Translations under genes and position numbers: made by a program
The notes under the pieces: model-generated
What the model was told of the DNA's origin: nothing
The model's database searches: none
The model's input: only the letters and a program-made list of their open reading frames with translations
In this document: positions 9,311 to 18,572 of the stretch, in pieces
How positions within the stretch are numbered: the stretch's first letter is position 1
How the letters are laid out: each line of letters starts with the position of its first letter
From: Psychrobium sp051201665
GTDB taxonomy: Bacteria; Pseudomonadota; Gammaproteobacteria; Enterobacterales; Psychrobiaceae
DNA: 64,000 nt
Direction of reading: 5' to 3'
Assembly (NCBI RefSeq): GCF_051201665.1
Contig: NZ_CP179210.1
Location: 4,216,001-4,280,000, forward strand

Positions 9311-10696
9311 TTATTCACTATAGAAACGCGACTCGTGGCTGATCACCACTTCTCCAGATTCCATATCACTAATAATTAACTCCACTGGTAACACTCGGCG
9401 CGGTAAATTCACTGGATCAGCGGTTAAGGTAATAACCAATGATGACATTTCACCTGAATCAATAGAGAACGCTTTATTCAAGCTAGACTGAATACCATCA
9501 ATACCCTTGGCTTGAACATTAAAGCTTCGGGCCGTTGGTTCTTTATTCAACAGCTTAATTTGATAGCTGTTTTCAATGAAATCATCGTTATTTACCCGAT
9601 AGAGAACATTACGATCACGCAGCACTGTTAATTCAACCGTTGAACGAGTAAACCAATACCCTGTCATTGCTGCAAAAACCACAAAACAAATAACGGCGTA
9701 GCCAATGATTTTCGGTCTGAATAAATGCGTTTTACCGCCTTTGAGCTCATGCTCACTGGTAAAACTAATTAAACCTTTCGGATAATTAAATTGCGACATT
9801 GTTTGATCACAGGCATCAACACAGGCACCACAGTTAATGCACTCATACTGTAGTCCGTTGCGAATATCGATACCTGTCGGACATACATCAACACATAGAT
9901 TACAGTCGACACAATCACCAAGCCCCATCTCTTTATGGTCGTCTTTGCGACGACGACGACCGCGATTTTCACCACGCTCAGTATCGTAACCAACTAGTAG
10001 AGTATCTTTATCAAACATTGCTGACTGGAAGCGTGCATATGGACACATATGCAAACACATTTTTTCCTTTAAAAATCCAGCGTTACCCCATGTACATAAA
10101 GCGAAAAATGAAACCCAAAACCACGGTTGAATACCCAGAGAGCCGTCGGCGATACTTGAGTAAAGCTCAATCGGCGGCATAAAGTAAGAAACAAATGTTG
10201 TGGCTGTTAAAAACGCCACCAACACCCAACTTGCGTGCTTTAAGCTCTTCTTAATGAGTTTTTCACCATTCATTTTTTGCTTATCAAGCTTCATGCGTTG
10301 GTTACGGCTACCTTCTATTTTTTCTTCGAGCCAGAAAAACATAAATAACCAATGCGTTTGTGGACACAAAAAGCCACACCACACACGGCCTAACCAAGTA
10401 GTAATAAAGAATAAAGCGAATGCCGCCACCATAAAAATACCGGCGACTATTGGAAAGTCTTGTGGATATAACGTATTGCCAAAGATATGCCATTGCTGAT
10501 TGCTAGCATCAAGTAATATGGCAGGGAAACCACCGATTTCTATCCACGGTAAAATAACGAATAACGTCATTAAAAACATGGCAATACCACGGCGAATGCG
10601 TTGGAATTTACCCTTTTGTTCACGCACATAAATGGCGCTTTTTTGATTACAGCCAGGGGCGATAATCATATCTTTTGGATTGATGTTTACGGACAT
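9311..10696 (-). CDS. ccoG: Cytochrome c oxidase accessory protein CcoG (RdxA/FixG)
   Basis: 461 residues. CcoG reduces copper for delivery during cbb3-type cytochrome oxidase assembly. Visible parts are an N-terminal membrane region with NapH-like RVWCGFLCPQTHW, two 4Fe-4S ferredoxin clusters (CVDCNLCVDVCPTGID and CINCGACVDACDQTM), a further membrane segment (about 335-355) and a C-terminal Ig-like FixG domain. The ccoNOPQ and ccoHIS genes normally nearby are not in the window. Full length and intact. Confidence 0.95.
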   Translation of the reverse strand: MSVNINPKDMIIAPGCNQKSAIYVREQKGKFQRIRRGIAMFLMTLFVILPWIEIGGFPAILLDASNQQWHIFGNTLYPQDFPIVAGIFMVAAFALFFITTWLGRVWCGFLCPQTHWLFMFFWLEEKIEGSRNQRMKLDKQKMNGEKLIKKSLKHASWVLVAFLTATTFVSYFMPPIELYSSIADGSLGIQPWFWVSFFALCTWGNAGFLKEKMCLHMCPYARFQSAMFDKDTLLVGYDTERGENRGRRRRKDDHKEMGLGDCVDCNLCVDVCPTGIDIRNGLQYECINCGACVDACDQTMSQFNYPKGLISFTSEHELKGGKTHLFRPKIIGYAVICFVVFAAMTGYWFTRSTVELTVLRDRNVLYRVNNDDFIENSYQIKLLNKEPTARSFNVQAKGIDGIQSSLNKAFSIDSGEMSSLVITLTADPVNLPRRVLPVELIISDMESGEVVISHESRFYSE

Positions 10697-10861
10697 GCTA
10701 TTGCTACTATTTTAATAAAATTTATAAACTCCCTATGGCAAGTAGCACGCCAATTTATAATAAAAATAAACCACTGATTAATATATATAAAATAAAAACA
10801 ACAACCGACACAAAGCACGACATATCACCTGCACTCACGACATGCCGCGGCCAAGGGTTAT

Positions 10862-11674
10862 TTAAACATCAATTTCAGGCTTGTCGACAGCAAAACCTGC
10901 GGCATGAAAATGACCACCACCACCGTATTGCTCAGCTACTTTAGCGACATCAATGCCATCTTTTGCTGAACGCAGTGAATATACTCGCTTATCAAAGCGA
11001 TCAAAATACAATGCAGCAAAAGGGAAACCTTGCGCTAATTGTTCACCCATTTCACTCACTAAATGCGTTGCATTAACACAGGGAACGCGATGGCCACCAA
11101 TGGTCGCCATTGGAATTTTTTCACCTTTAGGCGTTCTCGCTAACTGCATGTTTTGATAATCGACAATGGCGCCACCTTGCATAATGAGCTCATCAACCTT
11201 CGCATCGTCTAAATATGGCATCCATAAAGGCAAGGTTTTCTGCAACGTTAACAACGCAGCTGATACTTGTTTGCTACTTTCCATTTGCCACTGCCATAAA
11301 TCACGATCTTGGATGTATTTAAGTAATAGCGGCACTGGAGTATCTGGATTTAGCGTTTCCCACGTCAATACTGCGCCCGATCGCGACATATCAAACACAC
11401 AATAATCTAAGCCCTCAAGATCTTGCATTGCACTTTTATGGTGATCGATAACAGTCAATGAATCAGCTTGCTCATGCAACGCTATAAGTGACTCTCGGTC
11501 ATAAGAAAAATCAACGATGAACACTGTTTTACCAGCAACATCAGGTATTTGTTCGCCGTATTGCGCTGGCATATAGTCACATTCCACACCAAGACGGTCG
11601 CAATAGACTTTCACCGCTAGTGCAGCACCAAATCCATCGGCGCAGTTTTTGTGATAAATACATAAATGACTCAT
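10862..11674 (-). CDS. DHH/DHHA1 family phosphoesterase
   Basis: 270 residues. N-terminal metal-binding motifs are IYHKNCADGFGAAL (the HxxxxDG strand), VFIVDFSYD and VIDHHKSA, the DHH triad that gives the family its name. The C-terminal GGGGHFHAAGF is the DHHA1 substrate-binding motif. Members cleave short oligonucleotides or cyclic dinucleotide products; this short, soluble form is of the type seen in many marine gammaproteobacteria with unproven substrate. It starts 12 bp after the regulator's stop, so the two could be cotranscribed. Confidence 0.85.
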   Translation of the reverse strand: MSHLCIYHKNCADGFGAALAVKVYCDRLGVECDYMPAQYGEQIPDVAGKTVFIVDFSYDRESLIALHEQADSLTVIDHHKSAMQDLEGLDYCVFDMSRSGAVLTWETLNPDTPVPLLLKYIQDRDLWQWQMESSKQVSAALLTLQKTLPLWMPYLDDAKVDELIMQGGAIVDYQNMQLARTPKGEKIPMATIGGHRVPCVNATHLVSEMGEQLAQGFPFAALYFDRFDKRVYSLRSAKDGIDVAKVAEQYGGGGHFHAAGFAVDKPEIDV

Positions 11675-11686
11675 TTTAAATCCCTA

Positions 11687-13117
11687 TTAACTCAGCGGCC
11701 TAACAATAGCCAATTTTTTCATTTTTGAACGCAGCGTGCTTTCCGGAAGTTCCAGAATCGCAGCAGCACCAGTTTTGCCGCCAATGCGCCACTGACAGTG
11801 GTTTAACACACGTTCGATATGGTTTCGCTCGGCATCTGCCATTGAGCTTACCGCTTGATTATTTTTCACTTTAGCATCAAACAACGCATGTTTAACCTCC
11901 ATCACATCAGAGGTTGTTAAAATGGCTTCATGTTCTAATACATTTTGTAACTCGCGAATGTTGCCTGGCCAATGATATTGCTTTAATTTCGTCAGGCTCT
12001 TTTGTTTAATACCTCGAATACTCTTGCCTAATTTAGCATTGAGCTTGGTTAAAATAACTTGGCATAACGGCTCAATATCTTCAATGCGTTCACGTAATGG
12101 CGGTATATGAATAGGAAAGACATTAAGACGGTAAAATAAGTCCATTCTATATGTGCCTTCATCAACCATGCCTTGTAAATCACGATTTGTCGCGGCAATG
12201 ACACGGATATCAACTTTAATCGTCTTATTACCACCAACACGCTCGAACTCTTGCTCTTGCAACACTTGAAGCAACTTACCTTGAGCACTCATTGATAATT
12301 CGCCAATTTCATCTAAAAAGAGCGTCCCGTTATTGGCGATCTCAAAACGCCCTTTTCGGCGCTCAATCGCCCCAGTAAAAGCACCGCGTTCATGACCAAA
12401 CAGCTCTGATTCCAGCAAATTATCGGCAAAGGCCGCGCAATTAACCTTGATCAATGGCGTATTACTACGCGGACTTAATTGGTGAATATTACGGGCAACC
12501 AGCTCTTTGCCGGTGCCATTTTCACCCAAGATCAATACGGTACTTTGTGTTTGTGCCACCAACTCTAGCTGCATTAACATTTTTTCAAACTGCACACTCG
12601 AACCAACTAGGCCTTGCCCAGACCATTGTTGCTGAAGTTCGTTAATGAGATAGGTGTTTTCAGTTTGCAACTGTTTAGACAGCGTTTTAACTTCAGAAAG
12701 AGCATCATGTAAGGCTTTTTCAGCCGCCTTTTGACGTGTAACATCGCGAAATACCGCAACAGCACCAATAATATTACCATCTCGGTAAACCGCCGTAGTT
12801 GTGTACTCAACAGGAAATGAAGATCCGTCTTTGCGCCAGAAAACTTCACCGCTCACTTCACGGCTCACGCCATCTTTTAATGTGCCGTAAATTTTACACT
12901 CGTGAGCAGGATAATCACTACCATCAGCATGACTGTGATGATGATATTGATGAATGTTATGACCCAGCATCTCACTGTTATTCCAACCTGTCATACGTTC
13001 AGCAGCTGGATTAATAAATACGGCATTACCATCGAGATCAAAGCCATAAATACCTTCACCAACGGCATTTAACAGCAGATCTGAATCCGCTAAATATTGT
13101 TTTATCTCTTGAAACAT
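11687..13117 (-). CDS. PAS-domain sigma-54-dependent transcriptional activator
   Basis: 476 residues: PAS sensor (about 10-130), a short coiled linker (about 133-165), AAA+ domain with Walker A GENGTGKE, the sigma-54-contacting GAFTGA loop and the RLNVFPIHIPPLRER segment, and a C-terminal Fis-type helix-turn-helix (AAAILELPESTLRSKMKKL). No receiver domain, so a cytoplasmic signal (redox, gas or small ligand) is probably sensed by the PAS domain. Target genes are not obvious. All key motifs intact. Confidence 0.93.
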   Translation of the reverse strand: MFQEIKQYLADSDLLLNAVGEGIYGFDLDGNAVFINPAAERMTGWNNSEMLGHNIHQYHHHSHADGSDYPAHECKIYGTLKDGVSREVSGEVFWRKDGSSFPVEYTTTAVYRDGNIIGAVAVFRDVTRQKAAEKALHDALSEVKTLSKQLQTENTYLINELQQQWSGQGLVGSSVQFEKMLMQLELVAQTQSTVLILGENGTGKELVARNIHQLSPRSNTPLIKVNCAAFADNLLESELFGHERGAFTGAIERRKGRFEIANNGTLFLDEIGELSMSAQGKLLQVLQEQEFERVGGNKTIKVDIRVIAATNRDLQGMVDEGTYRMDLFYRLNVFPIHIPPLRERIEDIEPLCQVILTKLNAKLGKSIRGIKQKSLTKLKQYHWPGNIRELQNVLEHEAILTTSDVMEVKHALFDAKVKNNQAVSSMADAERNHIERVLNHCQWRIGGKTGAAAILELPESTLRSKMKKLAIVRPLS

Positions 13118-13184
13118 CTATCACAATCCCACAACCTCGAAATATCGATGGTATTGTGACAGGATTTTAAAACATTAAATAGTG

Positions 13185-14094
13185 CTAGGTATAATCCAAT
13201 ATGTCAGCTCGACAATCTTTATCCATTTTCTCTATGGCATAACGAACAGTCGCTCGCGGCATTAAGTGTCTATGACTTTTTAAAAAGGCTACAACAGAGT
13301 CGTGATTATGTGCGGCAGTAACTTTTAGTAACCATCCAACACTTTTTTGAACAAATTCATCTTCATCGGCAATTAGCAAACTACATTGCTTAAAAACGAG
13401 GTGAGAATCGAGACAGTAAATACGCTTACCTATTTTTCGGTTAATAAATTTAACCCACACAACATTGCTCGCTCGTCGACACCAAGAGACTTCAGAGTGT
13501 GCCCAATGCTGCATTTGGTCGATGAGATGTGGCCTTGTCATCAGGAACTGATAAATCGTTTTAAGGCATAAATCATCCACCAGCGACCAATTATCAGCGT
13601 AGTGCTCTAACCAATATTCAAATCTCAATAAAAACTCATCGTCATAATGTTTTTTAACGAACTTATTAATCAAACCAAAAGCCACTAAAAACTCTTCGTT
13701 GTATTGCGCATTAGCGAGTAAAGACTCAGTAATTTCTAATACCAATCTAGGTAAGTAGATGGTCTACTTTTTTACGAGAATAAATTGATTAGAACAAGGC
13801 ATTTATTGTCGTATGTAGTTATTCTACATAGAGAATAAATAACACAGTTATCATCTATTTAGGCCGTTAAAAATGATCAGATATTTTCCTAGGTTGGTAT
13901 AACACCTCATTCGGCGTTAAATCACTGTGTTCATCATGAAACCTACTAATAATGAGCTTTATATCGGGTGCTGTAGCGCCAAGGCATTGAAAGCCCTGTG
14001 GGAAATAACGTTGACTAGATTTTGATTTTTCTGGTGTGCTAGCCTCAATCAGCGCCTGTGATATCTGCTGAATGTATGAAGTAATTGCTTTCAT
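13185..14094 (-). pseudogene. DNA alkylation repair protein (AlkD-like), split by a MITE
   Basis: The N-terminal part (14094-13903) reads from MKAITSYIQQIS to LTPNEVLY and the C-terminal part (13736-13185) from EITESLLANAQYNEE to the end. They carry the HEAT-repeat pattern of AlkD-type alkylpurine glycosylases, including the SWCRRASNVVW segment. A 160-bp MITE with TAA duplications lies between. Removing it with one duplication joins the halves in frame (NEVLEITESLL), so the gene was intact until insertion. In the present allele only fragments of 75 and 186 residues can be made. Loss of this glycosylase is likely. Confidence 0.9.
13740..13899. mobile_element. MITE, TACCAATC type, inside alkD
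   Basis: 160 bp. Terminal inverted repeats TACCAATCTAGG / CCTAGGTTGGTA match at 11 of 12 positions, and TAA is duplicated at 13737-13739 and 13900-13902. The outermost TACCAAT is shared with the other MITE type in the window, as is the 3-bp duplication, but the interior differs. It contains ATGTAG-N5-CTACAT and no ORF. Probably mobilised by the same absent transposase family. Confidence 0.88.
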
Positions 14095-14192
14095 ATAAAA
14101 CTTTCTTTATCAAAAAAACACATAAAAACAGTGTGAATCAAATAGGTTACTTGTTCAAATTAACCGTGAAGCAATGTTGAATATCAGAAAAT

Positions 14193-14248
14193 AAAAAAGC
14201 CACTAAAATAGTGGCTTATAGGAATAGAGCACCACATGCATGGTGCTC
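14193..14248 (-). terminator. Tandem hairpins ending the metalloprotease transcript
   Basis: Two stems follow the metalloprotease stop on the minus strand. The first is GAGCACCA / TGGTGCTC (14227-14248); the second is AAGCCACT / AGTGGCTT (14197-14217) followed by TTTTTTATTTTC. The second is a standard intrinsic terminator, the first an additional hairpin. Confidence 0.8.
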
Positions 14249-14269
14249 CTTATTAAAACGAGCTTGCCG

Positions 14270-16801
14270 TTATTTATTAACGGTTAATTTTGGCTCTAGT
14301 CCTTGGGCTAACTTCGCAGCAAGACCAGCATAACGATAACCAGCTAAGGTTCCGTAATGTTTGTTTGATGCTGCTTCTAATTTCATTTTTAGATCAGTAG
14401 CTGTACCACGAGTCATTGCAATAAATGTTGCTGAAGGCTTAGGAGAACGACTAGACTTAGACGTTGCAAGCGCTAAGTCCTTAACTAACTTATTCACGAA
14501 ATAATCCTGAAGCATTATTCTGTATTGATCAGACTGCGCGCCACGAGATTTAATATCGCCGTATATTGCGTCAACAAACTTATTTACAGTTTTAACTGGG
14601 TCCATTACATCATGACCAGCAGCTTGCAGCTTTATTAATGAATCTAAACGATGTGCAGCTAATGGAGCACCAATCGCTTGTCGAATAATGTAGTTACCGT
14701 ATTGCTCAAACTTGTTGTAACCAATGCGTTTAAAGATTTTTTCATCATTCCAGAACGCAGGTAAGTTCACGCCATTCTCAATTAAGAAATCAACAGCACG
14801 CTCTTGCTTTTCTTTAGCGTAAGGTACGAATACTTGCTTATCTTTATGAGCTTGCGTTAATTCATTACGGTACATCACACCACCAACCGCTTTAGCAACG
14901 TGACCAAGTTCGCGAGCATGTTGTTGAACAACTGTTCTGTAAGCACTGTCTAGCTCATCATAACCTTTAGATGGTTCAAAGCTTGTAGCGTCGATTAGAT
15001 TTGCAAGAATGCGTTGCTTATTCTTTTGACCTAAACGCGTCGCTTCAACAGGATCTTCACCAATTGCTTCGGTTAAAATTCGCGGATCTAACGCACTGCC
15101 TTTCGAATAAGCATCCCAACGTAAACGTTTATCAGTTAATTGACGATCAGCAATTTTATTTAACAGTTCAGCTTCTTCTTTTGGAGATTTATCACCAGCA
15201 AACTCTTTGTAACCCCATTCGATAGCAAATTTATCGTACGGACCTGGTTCGTAATCGATTGGTGATACACCATCATCTGGTTGCATTACATAGTTAAATC
15301 GAGCGTAATCCATAATAGACGCAGACACACCGAACTCTTTAACGAACTTAGGATCTCTTAACTGCTCAATGCTGTAAGAGTTATTACCAATAAAGTTATG
15401 GTGTAAGCCAGTTGAATGCCCTACTTCATGTGCAACAACAAAACGTACTAAATCGCTCATTACATCATTTGGTAAAGGTAGTTTCTTAGCTCGTGGATCA
15501 GTCGCACCAGCCTGTGCAAAGTACCAACCTTCAAGCAGCTTAATTACGTTGTGATACATACGTACGTCTGCTTCAATAATCTCACCTGAACGCGGGTCAG
15601 CTACGTGTGGCCCTTGTGCATTAGGGATACCAGACGGGATCCAACGAACCACAGAATAACGGGCATCTTCTGGATCCCAATCAGGGTCTTCTTCTACTGT
15701 TGGCGCCATTTTAGCGACAATGGCATTTTTAAAGCCCGCTTGTTCAAACGCAGGTTGCCAAAATTCGATACCTTCACGTACTGCTTCAACGAAACGTTGC
15801 GGAGTACCTTGATCGATATACCAAACGATAGGTTGTATTGGTTCACTAACTTCTAATTCTGGGTTCTTCTTTTCTAAGCGCCAGCGCTTAATAAAACTAA
15901 ACGTATCTACTTTATTTTTATCAGAGCTAAAATCAGAGTAGTTTGCCGTGAAATAACCAACGCGCTTATCGTAAAAACGAGGTTTCATCGGCGTTTCAGG
16001 TAGTGCGAAAATAGAATGACGAATTTCGCTGGTTTGATTGCCTTTGCTGCTAGTGAACTGGGCTAATACTGTACCTTCGATATTCTTTTCAAATGCCTTA
16101 ACCTTGGTGATTAAAGCCGCTTTACCGTTAAGCTTAAACTTAGTCGCTTTAGGATTACGAGGATTAGGGAATAAATCCTTGCTGCCGCCTAAATAGAGCT
16201 TAGTAATATCAATAACTGGCGATTTAGCATCGTCTTTTGAAAAAGTGGTGATTGGAAATTTAGCAACAATGCCGTCAATCGTTGCTTTCTTTACAACTAA
16301 TGATTCTCTTGAACCATCTTCAGACACTACAGAATAGTTACGGTTGCGTAATAACACGTTGTCACCATGGCGTTCAAATACAACGTATTGACGACCAATG
16401 TCTGAACTAATTAACCCTTTGCCCGGTTGAGTACCAGACGTTTTAATTTGCCATACAAATTCACGGCCAAACTCAGCGGCTGGAATTTCAAAATAGGCTT
16501 TGTTATCAACCAGGTGAGTCGTAAAAATACCTTCTGATGTCACTGCTTTATCAGTGATCACATCATCGTATTTTTTGAATTTATCTTTTTTCTTCTTTTT
16601 CTTAGCGTCGCCTTTATCGCCTTTTTTATCTTCAGCTTTTGCTTTGCTGTCAGCTTTATCGGCTTTTTTAAATTCATCTGTTGATAAAACACTCGCTGGA
16701 TTAGCAACAAGCGAATCGCTCCCTGGCAATATAGTAGCGCCTGCAAATGCCGAAACATTGGCGATGCTTAGCACCAACAATGACTTTTTAAATAACTTCA
16801 T
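14270..16801 (-). CDS. Secreted zinc-dependent metalloprotease (DUF5117-type)
   Basis: 843 residues with a signal peptide (MKLFKKSLLVLSIANVSAFA). A lysine-rich stretch at about 45-80 (KAEDKKGDKGDAKKKKKKDK) follows. The zinc site VVAHEVGHSTGLHHNF at about 455-470 has the HExxHxxGxxH form of metzincin-like enzymes. The long N-terminal beta-rich domain and the C-terminal alpha-helical domain match the large family of bacterial zinc-dependent metalloproteases annotated with DUF5117/DUF4953. Probably periplasmic or secreted; substrate unknown. Preceded by a typical AT-rich promoter region shared with the divergent GntR operon. Confidence 0.88.
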   Translation of the reverse strand: MKLFKKSLLVLSIANVSAFAGATILPGSDSLVANPASVLSTDEFKKADKADSKAKAEDKKGDKGDAKKKKKKDKFKKYDDVITDKAVTSEGIFTTHLVDNKAYFEIPAAEFGREFVWQIKTSGTQPGKGLISSDIGRQYVVFERHGDNVLLRNRNYSVVSEDGSRESLVVKKATIDGIVAKFPITTFSKDDAKSPVIDITKLYLGGSKDLFPNPRNPKATKFKLNGKAALITKVKAFEKNIEGTVLAQFTSSKGNQTSEIRHSIFALPETPMKPRFYDKRVGYFTANYSDFSSDKNKVDTFSFIKRWRLEKKNPELEVSEPIQPIVWYIDQGTPQRFVEAVREGIEFWQPAFEQAGFKNAIVAKMAPTVEEDPDWDPEDARYSVVRWIPSGIPNAQGPHVADPRSGEIIEADVRMYHNVIKLLEGWYFAQAGATDPRAKKLPLPNDVMSDLVRFVVAHEVGHSTGLHHNFIGNNSYSIEQLRDPKFVKEFGVSASIMDYARFNYVMQPDDGVSPIDYEPGPYDKFAIEWGYKEFAGDKSPKEEAELLNKIADRQLTDKRLRWDAYSKGSALDPRILTEAIGEDPVEATRLGQKNKQRILANLIDATSFEPSKGYDELDSAYRTVVQQHARELGHVAKAVGGVMYRNELTQAHKDKQVFVPYAKEKQERAVDFLIENGVNLPAFWNDEKIFKRIGYNKFEQYGNYIIRQAIGAPLAAHRLDSLIKLQAAGHDVMDPVKTVNKFVDAIYGDIKSRGAQSDQYRIMLQDYFVNKLVKDLALATSKSSRSPKPSATFIAMTRGTATDLKMKLEAASNKHYGTLAGYRYAGLAAKLAQGLEPKLTVNK

Positions 16802-17240
16802 AGGATGGCCTGTAGTTAGTTGTATTAAATAATTATTTTTATAGCGCTGTATAATGCCACGTTTACAGTGAGGAATACGTTTTTGCGAAGAAGATTTTGT
16901 AACAAATATTTAGCTATATAAATATGGGAGCAGAACGATAACGAATATCTTCTTTTTCACCTTCCCACTTCACAATTTTAAAATGTCAAAAAATAGAAAA
17001 ACTAACCATTTTTCAATCATCATTTAACTTAACAAATCCGTCTACTTTTAGAATGCAGAATTCCTATTGAGAGTAGCTGTTCAGTAATAGAAAATATAAT
17101 CAATCATTTTAAACTAATAAAATTAGTGACTTATATATTATCTGTTTTTCTTTAATCGAATTAATTCAGATCATTTCTTGCACACTCCACCAAACTGTAT
17201 TACTGTACTAGCACACATAGTACACCTTAAGTTTACAATA
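16802..17240. promoter_or_regulatory. Divergent promoter region, with GntR operator at 17204-17224
   Basis: AT-rich 439-bp gap between the divergent metalloprotease and the GntR-ABC operon. It holds a promoter candidate TTGCAC (17178-17183), 17 bp, TACTGT (17201-17206). Overlapping and just downstream lies a 7-bp inverted repeat TGTACTA-N7-TAGTACA (17204-17224), where YtrA-type GntR proteins bind, so autorepression of the operon is likely. No small gene is supported here. Confidence 0.6.
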
Positions 17241-17657
17241 ATGACAAAAGTGACTGCCATTGCGATTCAGATAGCACCCGGGGACGCCCGACCTATCTTT
17301 CGTCAAATAGTCGATGAAATACGCAGGGAAATTACCACTGGCAAGATTCCAGCGGGTTCGAAATTACCTAGTGTGCGTGGCCTAGCCATGCAATTAACCA
17401 TTAATGCCAATACCGTTGCCAAGGCATACACCGAACTCACTAATTTAGGTGTGTTGGAATCCCGAAAAGGACTTGGCGTTTTTGCTTGTGAAGTAACTCA
17501 GCAACTGTCGAGTGCAGAGCAAAGCGATAAGTTAGCGCAAGCAACGCAGGTATTTATTAATGATGTCATGCATTTAGATTTTACACCGCAACAGGTGAGT
17601 GACTATGTGTTGGCACAATTAAACCAATTAACTCAGCGAGATAAAGACAATGACTGA
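17241..17657 (+). CDS. GntR/YtrA-type transcriptional regulator
   Basis: 138 residues from the ATG at 17241; a longer frame from TTG 17178 is unlikely because it would include the operator. The winged helix spans about 20-85 (RPIFRQIVDEIRREITTGKIPAG, then SVRGLAMQLTINANTVAKAY as recognition helices). The short C-terminal tail of about 45 residues is typical of the YtrA subfamily, which represses adjacent ABC transporter operons. The stop overlaps the ATPase start by 8 bp. The dyad at 17204-17224 is the likely operator. Confidence 0.9.
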   Translation: MTKVTAIAIQIAPGDARPIFRQIVDEIRREITTGKIPAGSKLPSVRGLAMQLTINANTVAKAYTELTNLGVLESRKGLGVFACEVTQQLSSAEQSDKLAQATQVFINDVMHLDFTPQQVSDYVLAQLNQLTQRDKDND

Positions 17658-18564
17658 TTACATCATTGAAACGAGTAGTTTGACGAAACGATTTGGCAAG
17701 AAGTTAGCGCTAAACTCTTTCGATTTAAAGATTCCCCAAGGCGGCATTCACGCATTGATCGGTGCAAATGGCGCTGGTAAATCGACATTATTTAGAATTC
17801 TGTTGGGACTTGAAGCACCAACATTGGGCAGTTCAACCATTTTAGGTATGAATAGCCGTGAGTTAACGCCTGAAATGCGTGGAAGAATTGGCTACGTTAA
17901 CGAAGAACACACGTTGCCAACATGGATGACTGCGGATGAAATAACCCAGATGCAGCGCAATTTATACAGTAATTGGCGTCAGGATATTTACGATACCGTC
18001 ATTGGCAATTTTGATGTACAGGGGGATCAAAAAATCTCTGGTTTATCACGGGGTGAACGCGCCGGCTTAAATTTATCGATGGCATTGGCACAATCTCCCG
18101 ATTTACTTATTTTAGACGAGCCAACGCTTGGCCTTGATGTTGTTGCAAAACAGGCCTTTTTAGAAGCGTTGATGTACACAGAAACCGACAATAACACCAC
18201 CATCATTTATTGCTCTCATCAGATGGAAGAAATTGAACGTGTTGCTGAAAATTTAGTGATTATGGAAAAAGGCGAAGTGAAGTATATTGCTAGCCCCGAC
18301 GAATTTTTAGAACGCATTCATTATTGGATTTGCGATTTTACTGAGCAAGCGCCAAGCAATGATGATATTCCTGGTTTACTCACGAAAAAGTCTATCGAAG
18401 GTCAATATCATTTAATCGTTAGCGATCAAGATAGCAGCGAGTTCGAAGCATTTCTAACACGTAATGGTGCTCAAGGAATCGTGCGTTCTCCCATTAATTT
18501 GGAAAAAGCCGTTAACTCTGTTTTAGCTAAAAATCATAAGGCCCCACAACCAACCTCGGTTTAG
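17650..18564 (+). CDS. ABC transporter ATP-binding protein
   Basis: 304 residues. Walker A GANGAGKST (about 39-47), signature LSRGERAGL replacing the canonical LSGGQ (Gly to Arg at the third position), Walker B LLILDEPTLGLD and the switch histidine in IIYCSHQMEE. The C-terminal 80 residues after the core are a variable extension. The operon (GntR-YtrA regulator, ATPase, two membrane proteins) resembles YtrA-type efflux operons in Gram-positives and marine gammaproteobacteria, often linked to cell-envelope stress or small-molecule export. Translationally coupled to the regulator. Confidence 0.92.
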   Translation: MTDYIIETSSLTKRFGKKLALNSFDLKIPQGGIHALIGANGAGKSTLFRILLGLEAPTLGSSTILGMNSRELTPEMRGRIGYVNEEHTLPTWMTADEITQMQRNLYSNWRQDIYDTVIGNFDVQGDQKISGLSRGERAGLNLSMALAQSPDLLILDEPTLGLDVVAKQAFLEALMYTETDNNTTIIYCSHQMEEIERVAENLVIMEKGEVKYIASPDEFLERIHYWICDFTEQAPSNDDIPGLLTKKSIEGQYHLIVSDQDSSEFEAFLTRNGAQGIVRSPINLEKAVNSVLAKNHKAPQPTSV

Positions 18565-18572
18565 GAATTATT

